Below are positions 53,151 through 63,318 of a DNA stretch of 64,000 bases, piece by piece. How positions within the stretch are numbered: the first letter of the stretch is position 1; each line of letters starts with the position of its first letter. The stretch comes from Mesorhizobium sp. (GTDB lineage: Bacteria > Pseudomonadota > Alphaproteobacteria > Rhizobiales > Rhizobiaceae), in contig SAPZ01000007.1 in NCBI GenBank assembly GCA_004020875.1, positions 62,001 to 126,000 of the forward strand, given 5' to 3'. The translations under genes and the position numbers were made by a program. The notes beneath the pieces are model-generated. The model saw only the letters and a program-made list of their open reading frames with translations, was not told the origin of the DNA and ran no database searches.

Positions 53151-56100
53151 ATGGCCAGCGTGAAATCCAAGCCGAAGAAGAAAGCGGCAGCCGCCGCGAA
53201 AGCCGAGGAGCCCGCAAGGCTTGCCGACTATCTGCTTGCGCGGGCGCCCGCCGAGGATATCGCGGCCTATGACTCGGCCGACCTGGAACGCGCAGGCGAG
53301 CTCGCTGCCCGAGCGGTGGCCGGCCACAGGAAGGGCGAAAGCGTCGTCGCCGTCGATGCCGATTCGGGCGTTGCCTGCGACGGCCGGCCGGTCACGGTCA
53401 TCACCGTCGTCAACGACAACATGCCGTTCCTGTTCGATTCCATCCTGGGCGAGATCACCGAGAGCAGCGGCCAGCCGACGCTGGTCACTCATCCGATCGT
53501 TACCGTCCGTCACCGCAAGGCCGGCGTCGTCGACGTTCTGGGCGACAGCGGCAAGGAGGACGACGAGCACGAACGGCTGAGCGTTGTCCACGTTCACGTT
53601 CCGAGGCTGACCGCTGAGGAGGCGAAGAGCCTTACCGAACGGCTGCGCAAGATGCTGTCCCAGGTCCGGGCCGCAGTCGTCGACTGGAAGCGGATGCTCG
53701 CCCGCCTCGACCAGGCGATTTCCGAGTTCCGCTATTCCGCTGTGCCGCTCGACAAGAAGAGCGTCGCCGAGGCGATCGCCTTCCTCGAATGGCTACGCGA
53801 CGACAATTTCACCTTCCTCGGCATGCGCGAGTTCAAATATGTCGGCGGCGAGGAGAGCGGCTCGCTGGAGCGCGCCGACAAGCCAGGGCTCGGCATCCTG
53901 GCGGATCCCGACGTGCTGGTGCTGAGGCGTGGCACCGAGGCGGTGACGACGACGCCGGAGATCCGCGCCTTCCTGCACGGGCCGGAGCCGCTGATCGTCA
54001 CCAAGGCGAACGCCAAGTCCCTCGTGCACCGCCGCATCTATCTCGATTATGTCGGCATCAAGACCTACACGTCGAAAGGCGCGCTCGCGGGCGAATTGCG
54101 CATCGTCGGCCTGTTCACCTCGACCGCCTACACGCGCTCGGTGATGAAGATTCCTTACCTGAGGTCAAAGGCGGAGACCATCATCGCCAAGTCCGGTTTC
54201 AATCCGAACGACCATTCCGGCAAGGCGCTGATCAACGTGCTGGAAAGCTATCCGCGCGACGAATTCTTCCAGGTTCCGGTGCCGGTCCTCAGAAAGCATG
54301 CCAATGCCATTCTCGGCCTGGTCGAACGGCCGCGGATCAGGGCGCTGGTGCGCGCCGACCAGTTCGATCGTTTCGTTTCAATCCTCGTCTACGTACCGCG
54401 CGACCGCTATGACAGCGTCGTGCGCGAGAAGATCGGCGCCTATCTCAAGACCGTGTTCGAGGGCCGGCTGTCGGCCTATTACCCGGCCTTCCCGGAAGGC
54501 GGGCTGGCGCGCGTGCACTTCATCATCGGCCGTTCCGGCGGCAAGACGCCGAAGATCGAGCAGTCGACGATCGAGGTGGCGATTCGCGACATCGTGCGCA
54601 CCTGGGAAGACGCGCTGTCCGAGGCTGCGGAAGCGGCCGGCAGCGATCCGGCGCTGAAGGCGATCGCGACGCGATTCCCCGAAAGCTACCGCGATAGCTT
54701 CTCGGCCGCCGTGGCGCTGGCGGATGCCGGGCGCATCGCCAAAATCAGCGCCGACAATCCGATCGCCATCGACTATTACCGCCATGCCGACCAGAAGCCG
54801 AACCAGGCGGCGCTGAAGATCTACCACCATGGCAGCCCGGTGGCGCTGTCGCGGCGCGTGCCGGTGCTGGAGAATATCGGCTTCCGCGTCATCAGCGAGC
54901 GCACCTTCGAGGTCGGCGGCGATCCGGCCGATCGAGTGTTCATCCACGATATGGAATTGGAGAACAGCTACGGCAAGCCGATCAACCTCGCCGATGGCGG
55001 GGCGCTGTTCGAGGACGCGTTCTTGTCGGTCTGGCGCGGCGACGTCGACAATGATGGCTATAACGGCCTCGCGCAGACCGCCGGCCTGTGGTCGGGCGAG
55101 ATCACCATCCTGCGCGCCTATGGCCGCTACTTGCAGCAGGCCGGCATTCCGCAGAGTCAGGATTTCATCGCCGCCGCGCTCAATCGCTACCCTGAGATCG
55201 CGCGCGGCCTGCATGCGCTGTTCGTCGCCCGGCTCGGGCCGACTGCGGAAGGCGACGGCGCGGTCGCGGCCAAGCACCTCAAGGCCAAAATCAAGGACGC
55301 GCTGGAAGAGGTCCCCAACATCGACGACGACACCATCATACGCCGCTACCTCAACCTTATCGAAGCCTCGCTTCGCACCAATCATTTCGTAGCCGATAAG
55401 AAGGATAAAGGGCAGTCGCTGGCGATCAAGCTCGACTCGCAGGCGGTCGAGGGACTGCCGGCGCCGCGGCCCTGGCGTGAGATCTTTGTCTATGGCTCCG
55501 AGGTCGAGGGCGTGCATTTGCGCTTCGGCCCAGTGGCCCGCGGCGGCCTGCGCTGGTCGGACCGCGCCCAGGACTACCGCACCGAGGTGCTGGGCCTGGT
55601 GAAGGCGCAGCAGGTCAAGAACGCGGTAATCGTGCCTGTCGGCGCCAAGGGCGGCTTCTATCCGAAGAAGCTGCCGATGAGCGCCGGACGAGACGCCATC
55701 TTCGAAGCCGGCACTTCGGCTTACAAGAACTTCGTCTCCAGCCTGCTTTCGATCACCGATAATATCGGCGCCGACGGGGTCATCCCGCCGGCGGGTGTGG
55801 TGCGGCGCGATCCTGACGATCCTTATTTCGTCGTCGCCGCCGACAAGGGCACGGCGACCTTCTCCGACACCGCCAACGCCATTTCCGAGAAGCACCACTT
55901 CTGGCTGGACGATGCTTTCGCCAGCGGCGGCTCGGCCGGTTACGACCACAAGAAGATGGGCATCACCGCCAAAGGCGCCTGGGAAGCGGTGAAGCGGCAT
56001 TTCCGCGAGATGAACCGCGACATCCAGACCTCGCCCTTCAGCGTCGTCGGCGTCGGCGACATGTCGGGCGACGTGTTCGGCAACGGCATGCTTTTGTCGC

Positions 56101-57926
56101 CGGCCACCAGGCTGATCGCGGCCTTCGACCATCGCGATATCTTCATCGATCCCGATCCCGACATGGCGGCCGCGATGGCCGAGCGCCAGCGCATGTTCGC
56201 GCTGCCGCGCTCATCCTGGCAGGATTACGACAAGTCGAAGCTGTCGGAAGGCGGCGTCATCGTCTCGCGCAATCAGAAATCCATCACGCTGCCGCAGGCG
56301 GCCGCTGCCGCGATCGGGCTGGCCAAGACCACGGCCACGCCGGTCGAGATCATGAACGCCATCCTGAAGGCCCCGGTCGACCTTTTGTGGTTCGGCGGCA
56401 TCGGCACCTATGTGCGGGCTTCCGGCGAAAGCAATCAGGATGTCGGCGACCGCGCCAACGACGCCATCCGCGTCACCGCGCTCGACGTGCGAGCCAAGGT
56501 GATCGGCGAGGGCGCCAATCTCGGCGTCACCCAGCGGGCGCGCATTGAGTTCGGCATGAATGGCGGCCGCTGCAACTCGGATGCCATCGACAATTCGGGC
56601 GGCGTCAACTGCTCCGACGTCGAGGTCAACATCAAGATCGCGCTGGCCTCGGCGATGCGCAAAGGCTCGCTGACGCGGCCGGCGCGCAACAGGCTGCTGG
56701 CCGAGATGACCGACGAGGTGAGCGCGCTTGTGCTCTTCAACAACTACCAGCAGACGCTGGCGCTGTCGCTCGCGCGCAAGCGGGGGCTGGCCGACATCGC
56801 ACACCAGGCCCGCTTCATGACGGCGCTGGAGGCGCGAGGCCTGCTCGACCGGGCGGTCGAGACGCTGCCTTCGCCAGCAGCGCTCGCCGAACGCGAGGCG
56901 CGCGGCGAGCCGCTGACCAGAGCCGAGCTCGGCGTTCTGCTTGCCTATGCCAAGATCGTGCTGTTCTCCGACATCGTCGCCAGCGACGTGCCGGACGATC
57001 CGCATTTCGACCGCGACCTGATGGGCTATTTCCCTGAGCGCATGGCCAAGAAATTCGCCGGCGAAATCCGCGACCACAGGCTGCGGCGCGAGATCATCGC
57101 GCGCGTCGTCGCCAACGATCTCGTCAATCGCGGCGGACCATCCTTCGTCAATCGGCTGCGGGAAGCCACCGGGCGGCCAGCGGCCGATGTCGTGCGCACC
57201 TTCGCCGTGGTTCGCGACGGCTTTGCGCTGCCGGCGCTCTACCGCGAGATCGACGCGCTCGACAACCAGGTCGACGGGCAGACCCAGCTCGATCTCTACC
57301 AATCCGTCAGCCGGCTCATCTTTGTGACCAGCGGCTGGTACCTTAAGAACGAAGCTGGCTCCGCACCGCTCGGCCAGCGTATCGTCGAGCTGCAGGAGGC
57401 CCGCAAGGCGCTGGAGCCGAAGCTTCTGTCGCTGCTGCCGGCCTTCTCGCGCGAGCGGATCGAGGAGCGGCGGCACGTCTTGTCCAAGGACGGCGCGCCG
57501 GAGAAGCTCGCCGGCCAGCTCGCTCTGGCCGAGGTGGCCGAGCTGATCCCGGATATCGCGCTCACCGCCCGCACCGCCAATGCCGACATCGTCAGCGCGG
57601 CCAAGGCCTTCTTCGCCGCCAGCGATGCCTTCCGCATCCCGCGCGTCGAGGAAGCGGCGCGCTCGATCATGCCGCCCGACTATTACGACCAGCTGGCGCT
57701 GTCGCGCGCCACCGACACGATCGGCGTGGCGCGGCGCGGCATCGCGGTGGCGGCCCTGACCGCGCACGGCACAGCGGCGGATCCGGTCGCGGCGTGGCTG
57801 GAAGCCGGCGGCGAGCGCGTCGCTCGCATCCGCGAGCGGCTTCAGGCGCTGACCGAAGGCGGCGAGATCACCGTCTCGCGGCTGTCGGTGGCATCCGGGC
57901 TGATGACCGACCTGACGGGGATGTGA
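53151..57926 (+). CDS. NAD-specific glutamate dehydrogenase, large (GdhZ/GDH-180 class)
   Basis: A ~1,591-residue NAD-dependent glutamate dehydrogenase of the large class (~180 kDa), deaminating glutamate to 2-oxoglutarate in amino-acid catabolism. The long N-terminal regulatory region is followed by the catalytic core with RGGLRWSDRAQDYRTEVLGL near residue 795, GAKGGFYPKK and a C-terminal Rossmann domain (GEGANLGVTQRARIE). ATG 53151 follows a GGGAGGGA site; the frame is open to 53034. It is closest to GdhZ of Caulobacter in type. Confidence 0.96.
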   Translation: MASVKSKPKKKAAAAAKAEEPARLADYLLARAPAEDIAAYDSADLERAGELAARAVAGHRKGESVVAVDADSGVACDGRPVTVITVVNDNMPFLFDSILGEITESSGQPTLVTHPIVTVRHRKAGVVDVLGDSGKEDDEHERLSVVHVHVPRLTAEEAKSLTERLRKMLSQVRAAVVDWKRMLARLDQAISEFRYSAVPLDKKSVAEAIAFLEWLRDDNFTFLGMREFKYVGGEESGSLERADKPGLGILADPDVLVLRRGTEAVTTTPEIRAFLHGPEPLIVTKANAKSLVHRRIYLDYVGIKTYTSKGALAGELRIVGLFTSTAYTRSVMKIPYLRSKAETIIAKSGFNPNDHSGKALINVLESYPRDEFFQVPVPVLRKHANAILGLVERPRIRALVRADQFDRFVSILVYVPRDRYDSVVREKIGAYLKTVFEGRLSAYYPAFPEGGLARVHFIIGRSGGKTPKIEQSTIEVAIRDIVRTWEDALSEAAEAAGSDPALKAIATRFPESYRDSFSAAVALADAGRIAKISADNPIAIDYYRHADQKPNQAALKIYHHGSPVALSRRVPVLENIGFRVISERTFEVGGDPADRVFIHDMELENSYGKPINLADGGALFEDAFLSVWRGDVDNDGYNGLAQTAGLWSGEITILRAYGRYLQQAGIPQSQDFIAAALNRYPEIARGLHALFVARLGPTAEGDGAVAAKHLKAKIKDALEEVPNIDDDTIIRRYLNLIEASLRTNHFVADKKDKGQSLAIKLDSQAVEGLPAPRPWREIFVYGSEVEGVHLRFGPVARGGLRWSDRAQDYRTEVLGLVKAQQVKNAVIVPVGAKGGFYPKKLPMSAGRDAIFEAGTSAYKNFVSSLLSITDNIGADGVIPPAGVVRRDPDDPYFVVAADKGTATFSDTANAISEKHHFWLDDAFASGGSAGYDHKKMGITAKGAWEAVKRHFREMNRDIQTSPFSVVGVGDMSGDVFGNGMLLSPATRLIAAFDHRDIFIDPDPDMAAAMAERQRMFALPRSSWQDYDKSKLSEGGVIVSRNQKSITLPQAAAAAIGLAKTTATPVEIMNAILKAPVDLLWFGGIGTYVRASGESNQDVGDRANDAIRVTALDVRAKVIGEGANLGVTQRARIEFGMNGGRCNSDAIDNSGGVNCSDVEVNIKIALASAMRKGSLTRPARNRLLAEMTDEVSALVLFNNYQQTLALSLARKRGLADIAHQARFMTALEARGLLDRAVETLPSPAALAEREARGEPLTRAELGVLLAYAKIVLFSDIVASDVPDDPHFDRDLMGYFPERMAKKFAGEIRDHRLRREIIARVVANDLVNRGGPSFVNRLREATGRPAADVVRTFAVVRDGFALPALYREIDALDNQVDGQTQLDLYQSVSRLIFVTSGWYLKNEAGSAPLGQRIVELQEARKALEPKLLSLLPAFSRERIEERRHVLSKDGAPEKLAGQLALAEVAELIPDIALTARTANADIVSAAKAFFAASDAFRIPRVEEAARSIMPPDYYDQLALSRATDTIGVARRGIAVAALTAHGTAADPVAAWLEAGGERVARIRERLQALTEGGEITVSRLSVASGLMTDLTGM

Positions 57927-57933
57927 GCTGGTG

Positions 57934-58100
57934 TTCCTCGCCTCCGCCGAAGGCGGGGGAGAGGTGGCCGCGAAGCGGCCGGAGAGGGGCTTCGTAGGGC
58001 GGAGACCTTTCTCCAACGATCGTCGCTGCTCCAGTCGCCGCACTCCCCTCTCCGTCTCGGCTTCGCCGAGCCACCTCTCCCCACTTCGTGGGGCGAGGAA
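57934..58100. repeat. Dispersed palindromic element, third copy of the 14202-type family
   Basis: GCCTCCGCCGAAGGCGGGGG and GGCCGCGAAGCGGCCGGAGA on the left; CCGTCTCGGCTTCGCCGAGC and CCCCACTTCGTGGGG on the right. Compare 14202-14390 and 35695-35876. It follows the glutamate dehydrogenase gene and precedes the MFS gene. Confidence 0.8.
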
Positions 58101-58190
58101 AGCAATGGCAGCGCCAAGCTTGTTCATTTGCATCGCTGCCTGAAAACATGCAGACATGGCGCCCGACGCGGGCGATGCCAAGGAATCAGC

Positions 58191-59564
58191 ATGGTGGCAG
58201 TAGATACAGTGCAGCGGGCATCGGGGCGCGGCATCTGGGGCTGGATGTTCTTCGACTGGGCGGCGCAGCCTTTCTTCACCGTCGTCACCACCTTCATCTT
58301 CGGCCCCTATTTCGTCTCGCGCATGGCGAGTGACCCGACCGCCGGGCAGGCCGCCTGGGGCTACGGCATCGCCGCGGCGGGCCTGGTCATCGCAGTGCTG
58401 TCGCCGGTGCTCGGCTCGATTGCCGACCAGACCGGGCCGCGCAAGCCATGGATCGCCTTCTTCGCAACGATCAAGATCGTCAGCCTCAGCCTGCTGTGGT
58501 TCGCCGTGCCCGGCTCGAACCTCTTCCTGGTCGTGCTGTTGTTCTCGCTGGCGTCGGTTGCGGCCGAATTCTCCACCGTGTTCAACGATTCCATGATGCC
58601 ACGGCTGGTGCCGAAGGAAGAGATCGGCCGCATTTCCAATATCGCCTGGGGACTCGGCTATCTCGGCGGCATGGTGGCGCTGATCTTCGTGGTGCTGTTC
58701 CTGGCCGGCAATCTCGAAACCGGCAAGACGCTCATCGGCCTCGACCCACTGTTCGGGCTGGACCCGAAGCTGGGTGAGGATGCGCGCTTCACCGGGCCGA
58801 TGTCGGCCGGCTGGTATTTCCTTTTCATCCTGCCGATGTTCTTCTTCACGCCCGACGCCATCAAAGGCATCCCGATCGGACCGGCGGTGCGCGAGGGCCT
58901 GTCGGAACTGAAGTCGACGCTCGCCGAAGTGCGCCGGCGCAGCGGCATCCTGCGCTTCCTTTTGGCGCGCATGATCTATCAGGACGGCGTCAACGCGCTG
59001 CTTGCGCTCGGCGGCACCTTCGCGGCCGGCATGTTCCACTGGTCGATCACCGAGATCGGTATGTTCGGCATCATCCTCAACATCGTCGCCATCTTCGGCT
59101 GCTGGATCGCGGCGCGGCTCGATACGGCGCTCGGCTCGAAGCATGTGGTGATGATCTCGTTGGTCATGCTGTCGGTCGCCACGATCGGTGTCGTCTCGAC
59201 CGGCCCGGGCTTCACGCTGCTCGGCCTGATCCCGCTGCCGACAACCGATTCCGGCGGACTGTTCGGCACCGCGGCCGAAAAGGCTTATATCCTCTACGGG
59301 CTGCTGATCGGCCTCGCCTTCGGACCGGTTCAGGCCTCGTCGCGCTCCTACATGGCGCGCAGCGTGACTGCCGCCGAGTCAGGCCGCTATTTCGGCATCT
59401 ATGCTCTGGCAGGGCGGGCGACCAGCTTCCTGGCGCCATTCATGGTGGCGAGCATCACCACGATGAGTGATTCGCCGCGGCTCGGCATGGCGGCGATCAT
59501 TCTGTTCCTCGGCCTCGGCATGGCGATCTTGGCGGGGACGCCATACCCGGCGGACAAGCGGTAG
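58191..59564 (+). CDS. MFS transporter, UMF1 (Atg22-like) family
   Basis: A 457-residue polytopic membrane protein. The N-terminus ([19 protein letters not shown]) and [10 protein letters not shown] after the second helix are typical of UMF1/Atg22-like permeases, and [21 protein letters not shown] is the family's third-helix loop. About 11-12 helices. The likely role is efflux of amino acids or small solutes, by family inference. ATG 58191 is chosen; the frame opens at 58128. Confidence 0.9.
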   Translation: MVAVDTVQRASGRGIWGWMFFDWAAQPFFTVVTTFIFGPYFVSRMASDPTAGQAAWGYGIAAAGLVIAVLSPVLGSIADQTGPRKPWIAFFATIKIVSLSLLWFAVPGSNLFLVVLLFSLASVAAEFSTVFNDSMMPRLVPKEEIGRISNIAWGLGYLGGMVALIFVVLFLAGNLETGKTLIGLDPLFGLDPKLGEDARFTGPMSAGWYFLFILPMFFFTPDAIKGIPIGPAVREGLSELKSTLAEVRRRSGILRFLLARMIYQDGVNALLALGGTFAAGMFHWSITEIGMFGIILNIVAIFGCWIAARLDTALGSKHVVMISLVMLSVATIGVVSTGPGFTLLGLIPLPTTDSGGLFGTAAEKAYILYGLLIGLAFGPVQASSRSYMARSVTAAESGRYFGIYALAGRATSFLAPFMVASITTMSDSPRLGMAAIILFLGLGMAILAGTPYPADKR

Positions 59565-59610
59565 GAGACGCTTCGATATTTCTACTCCGCTGGCCACTTG
59601 CCGCGGTTTT

Positions 59611-59663
59611 CTGCGCTTCCGGTGCTCACGGACCTTAGGTCCGCTCCGCTCCGGTTCTCGAAA
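59611..59663. repeat. Dispersed repeat, copy B (CTGCGCTTCCGGTGCTCACG)
   Basis: Same outer sequence as 45806-45858; the centre differs (GACCTTAGGTC in place of TACTTTAAGTA). It ends CCGGTTCTCG. It lies between the convergent MFS and purH genes. Confidence 0.75.
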
Positions 59664-59717
59664 ACCGCACCAATCGACTCAGCGGAGCGAATTCCTGAAG
59701 CATCTCCGCGCCGGGCA

Positions 59718-61334
59718 TCAATGCCTGAAATGCCTGACCCCGGTGAACACCATGGCGATGCCGTGCTCGTCGGCGGCGGCGATCACGTCCTCGTCGCGCA
59801 TCGAGCCGCCGGGCTGGATGACGGCGGTGGCGCCGGCTTCGATCGCCGACAATAGGCCATCGGCGAAGGGGAAGAAGGCGTCGGAGGCGACGACCGAACC
59901 CTTGGTCAGCGGCTCGGCGAGGCCTGCCGCTTCCGCCGCGTCGAGCGCCTTGCGGGCGGCGATGCGCGAGGAATCGACGCGGCTCATCTGGCCGGCACCG
60001 ATGCCGACCGTCGCTCCGTTTTTCGCATAGACGATGGCGTTGGACTTCACGTGCTTGGCGACGCGGAAGGCGAATTTGAGGTCGGCCAGTTCGGCCGGTG
60101 TCGGCGCGCGCTTAGTCACCACTTTCAGCTCGAGGTCGTCCACGACGGCATTGTCGCGGCTCTGCACCAAAAGCCCGCCGGCGACTGACTTCACCGTCGT
60201 GCCGGCGGCGCGCGGGTCGGGCAGACCGCCGGTGACCAGCAGGCGCAAATTCTTCTTGGCCGCCACGATGGCGGTGGCTTCGTCGGTGGCGTCCGGCGCG
60301 ATGATCACCTCGGTGAAGGTTTTCACGATCTCCTGCGCCGCCTCAGCGTCGAGGATGCGGTTCATGGCGACGATGCCGCCGAAGGCCGAGACCGGATCAC
60401 AGGCCAGCGCCTTGGCGTAGGCCGCCTTCAGCGTTTCACCCTCGGCAACGCCGCAGGGATTGGCGTGCTTGATGATGGCGATCGCCGCCGAGCGGGCCGG
60501 ATCGAACTCGCCCACCAGCTCGAAGGCAGCGTCGGTGTCGTTGATGTTGTTGTAGGAGAGCTGCTTGCCCTGCAATTGCCTGGCGGTGGCGACACCCGGC
60601 CGCTTGTCGCCCGAGAGATAGAAGCCGGCATTCTGATGCGGGTTCTCGCCATAGCGCATCACCTGGTCGAGCCGGCCGCCGAAAGCGCGCCATGTCGGGT
60701 GCTCGATCTGGAGCTCCTCGGCGAACCAGCCGGAAATCGCGGCGTCATAAGTGGCGGTGCGGGCAAAGGCCTTGGCCGCCAGCTTCTTGCGGAAGTCGAG
60801 CGACAGCGAGCCGAGATTCATCTCCAATGCGTTGACCACTGAAGCATAGTCGGCCGGGTCGGTGACGATGGCGACATAGGCGTGGTTCTTGGCCGAAGCG
60901 CGGATCATCGCCGGGCCGCCGATATCGATGTTCTCGACGATCGAGGCATAGCCGGCGCCAGAGCCGCGGACCTCCTCGAACGGATAGAGGTTCGAGACGA
61001 CCAGGTCGATCGGCTCGATGTGGTGGTCGCGCATGGCCTTGGCATGGTCGGCATCGTCGCGGATGCCGAGCAGCGCGCCGTGCACCGAAGGATGCAGGGT
61101 CTTCACCCGGCCGTCCATGATTTCGGGAAAGCCGGTGAGTTCGGAAACGTCGCGCACCGCAAGGCCCGCCTCGGCGATGGTCTTGGCCGTGCCGCCAGTC
61201 GAAACCAGTTCGACCCCGGAAGCGGCGAGCGCTTTGGCAAAGTCGACCAGCCCGGTCTTGTCGAAGACGGAAAGCAGGGCGCGGCGCACCGGAACGAGAT
61301 CCGGCGCCGGAATGTTTTTTGTGGGCACGGCCAT
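59718..61334 (-). CDS. purH: Bifunctional AICAR formyltransferase / IMP cyclohydrolase
   Basis: A 538-residue enzyme for the last two steps of purine synthesis. The N-terminal IMP cyclohydrolase (MGS-like) domain has [15 protein letters not shown] and [10 protein letters not shown], the central [10 protein letters not shown] and the C-terminal AICAR formyltransferase domain has [15 protein letters not shown] and [14 protein letters not shown] 61334 is used; the extension to 61472 lacks family similarity. It is downstream of the heparinase gene on the same strand. Confidence 0.97.
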   Translation of the reverse strand: MAVPTKNIPAPDLVPVRRALLSVFDKTGLVDFAKALAASGVELVSTGGTAKTIAEAGLAVRDVSELTGFPEIMDGRVKTLHPSVHGALLGIRDDADHAKAMRDHHIEPIDLVVSNLYPFEEVRGSGAGYASIVENIDIGGPAMIRASAKNHAYVAIVTDPADYASVVNALEMNLGSLSLDFRKKLAAKAFARTATYDAAISGWFAEELQIEHPTWRAFGGRLDQVMRYGENPHQNAGFYLSGDKRPGVATARQLQGKQLSYNNINDTDAAFELVGEFDPARSAAIAIIKHANPCGVAEGETLKAAYAKALACDPVSAFGGIVAMNRILDAEAAQEIVKTFTEVIIAPDATDEATAIVAAKKNLRLLVTGGLPDPRAAGTTVKSVAGGLLVQSRDNAVVDDLELKVVTKRAPTPAELADLKFAFRVAKHVKSNAIVYAKNGATVGIGAGQMSRVDSSRIAARKALDAAEAAGLAEPLTKGSVVASDAFFPFADGLLSAIEAGATAVIQPGGSMRDEDVIAAADEHGIAMVFTGVRHFRH

Positions 61335-61388
61335 GGCGGGCGGCCTTTCGGAGCTGTTGGAAGGGACGTCGGCCGGCCCTAGCATATG

Positions 61389-61417
61389 AGCCCCGGAAAT
61401 CAAGTGAATCCGGGGCT
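61389..61417 (-). terminator. Hairpin between the heparinase-like gene and purH
   Basis: AGCCCCGG (61389-61396) pairs with CCGGGGCT (61410-61417). It lies between heparinase (ending 61447) and purH (starting 61334). There is no T-run on the transcript side, so it may be an attenuator or a partial terminator. Confidence 0.45.
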
Positions 61418-61446
61418 GGGCGCGCAGCCGCGTTTGCCGGGCAGGG

Positions 61447-63192
61447 TCAGTTGTTTTCGGGATAGCCGGCAATATCGGTGCGCGTCAGCTGCCAGTGGAC
61501 TTCGGCAATCTCAGAGGCCTTGAAGGCGAGCACGATCTGCCGGCTGCGGCGCGGGCCGCTCAGGCCGGCGAAATAGATCGATTCCTCGACCTCCGGCACG
61601 ACTTCGGCGCAGGTGAAGACCCAGCTGTCGCCCTGCGCGGCGGCAAGGGTCAGCCGGTCGTGACCGTCCTGCAGCAGGCTGATGTCGGGGTGGACATGGA
61701 AGCGCACCGTGACGAAGTCGCGGCCATTGTTGCGGATCGCGGCATTGCCCGGGCGCAGGAAACGGTCGCGGCCGGCAAGAACGTTGCCGTTCGTGCCGAG
61801 CTTCAGCTCGCGCTCATGTAGGAAGCCGAATTGCTGGACATAGCCATCATGGCGGGCAACGAAGCCTTGCATGCCCTTCTGGTCGAGGCGCTTGCAGGGC
61901 ACATGCTGCGGGCCGCCGATCAGCGGCGAGCCCAAAAGGTCGCTGACCCGCAGCGAATGGCTGAAGCGCGCCGACGAGGTGTCGTTGATCGTCGCGGTCG
62001 AATGCGCGGCGGTGGCACGCGCCAGAGGCCGGAATTCCGGGGCGCCGTAAGTGTCGATGCCGGCATTGACGATGAAGTGCTGGCGCCCGGAGGAAAGCTC
62101 GAAGGCGAGACAGCCGGCATGCGCGGCGTTGGAGACGTCGATCGGCGGCGGCAGGCCGGTGTCGGCGATCACCGTCACGCCGCCCATCGAAAGGCGCTCA
62201 TAGCCGGAATGCGGCGCGTGCAGCAGCGGGGCGCCCACCGTGTCGTCATGGCGCATGATGGTGGCGATGCGGTCATGGATGGTGGCGCCCATGCCGTTGA
62301 AGCGGGCCAGGCTGCCGTCCTGGTGGCGGAAGAAGCGCAGCGCCGGCAACATGCGGTCGATGGCCCCGATCAAGGCCGCCGGCGGCGCCTCCGCCTGGTT
62401 GGCATAGGTCTGGCGCAGCGGCAGGAGATCGGCCAGCAATTCCAGCACGGCCATCGGCTTGCGCGAGATGTGGCCGCCATCGGGCAGGATCTGGTGCTCC
62501 AGCTCCTCAGCCAGGTTGCGCGTCGCGGAACGCAGCGCCGAGGCCGGCGCCGGCAGGGACAGCGCGGCGAAAGCGAGCGCGATGCGGGCGCGCAGCCTGG
62601 CCTCGCCATCCGGCATCTCACGCGACACCGAGCGCAGGTAGCGGATCTGCACGGCAAGCGATTTGAGGAAGGCGCGATAGAACGGGAATTCGGCGCCTTG
62701 CAGCACCACCGAGGAATGCTGCAGCCAGGCGATCACGCGCTTGGCCGTCGTTCCCGGCTCCCAGGCGACGCCGGAAATCTGATTGCCGTGCATGGCGATC
62801 CAGTCGGTCACCAGCGCCCTGGCGTTGGCGGCGGCGAGCTCGGTGCCGGCGGCGCGCATGTGGCGCAGCCAGCGGAAGCCATGCAGCGATTTCTGCCAGC
62901 CGCGATTGGGTACGTCGAGCTGAAAGGGTGAAGTGCCGCCGGTCTCGACCAGATGGCCGGACAGCGGATAGCGGCCGTAATAAATCTCCAGCGCGATTTG
63001 CGGATCGGCGAGCCGCAAATCCGGCGGGGCGATCAGGACGCGTTCAGGCGTGCGACCGGAATAGCGCCAGCGGTAGACCGGACCGGCGCGCAAACGCCGG
63101 CGCGTCTTGCGCCAGAACTCCTTCGCGACGAGCGTCCATAGACGCGTCGTGCTGCCGGCAACAAATGCCAAAAGCCCTCCTGATGTCCCCAT
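61447..63192 (-). CDS. Heparinase II/III family protein
   Basis: A 581-residue protein of the heparinase II/III (alginate-lyase-like) family, with an (alpha/alpha) toroid in the N-terminal half ([20 protein letters not shown]) and a beta-sheet domain with [15 protein letters not shown] near residues ~395-410. The typical His/Tyr lyase residues cannot be placed by eye. Rhizobial members are often near purH and rsmB-like genes. The likely substrate is an acidic polysaccharide, by inference. No signal peptide is evident, although the N-terminus is somewhat hydrophobic. Confidence 0.87.
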   Translation of the reverse strand: MGTSGGLLAFVAGSTTRLWTLVAKEFWRKTRRRLRAGPVYRWRYSGRTPERVLIAPPDLRLADPQIALEIYYGRYPLSGHLVETGGTSPFQLDVPNRGWQKSLHGFRWLRHMRAAGTELAAANARALVTDWIAMHGNQISGVAWEPGTTAKRVIAWLQHSSVVLQGAEFPFYRAFLKSLAVQIRYLRSVSREMPDGEARLRARIALAFAALSLPAPASALRSATRNLAEELEHQILPDGGHISRKPMAVLELLADLLPLRQTYANQAEAPPAALIGAIDRMLPALRFFRHQDGSLARFNGMGATIHDRIATIMRHDDTVGAPLLHAPHSGYERLSMGGVTVIADTGLPPPIDVSNAAHAGCLAFELSSGRQHFIVNAGIDTYGAPEFRPLARATAAHSTATINDTSSARFSHSLRVSDLLGSPLIGGPQHVPCKRLDQKGMQGFVARHDGYVQQFGFLHERELKLGTNGNVLAGRDRFLRPGNAAIRNNGRDFVTVRFHVHPDISLLQDGHDRLTLAAAQGDSWVFTCAEVVPEVEESIYFAGLSGPRRSRQIVLAFKASEIAEVHWQLTRTDIAGYPENN

Positions 63193-63318
63193 AACCCAAG
63201 CACAAGCTTATGCGATTCAAGAACTTATGCGAAGACGGATTTCGCCGAAGTGAACCGCTTCACGCCGCTTTGCCCGTGTCGTCCCTGAAAAGTCAGCGGG
63301 TTTAATACCGATAACGAC

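Noticed and set aside
54378..56132. A 584-residue minus-strand frame inside the glutamate dehydrogenase gene
   Set aside because: Antisense shadow of conserved catalytic sequence.
56211..59144. A 977-residue minus-strand open frame across the glutamate dehydrogenase and MFS genes
   Set aside because: It spans two well-supported genes on the other strand, is rich in Arg/His/Gln/Glu as expected for an antisense frame in high-GC DNA, and shows no domain.
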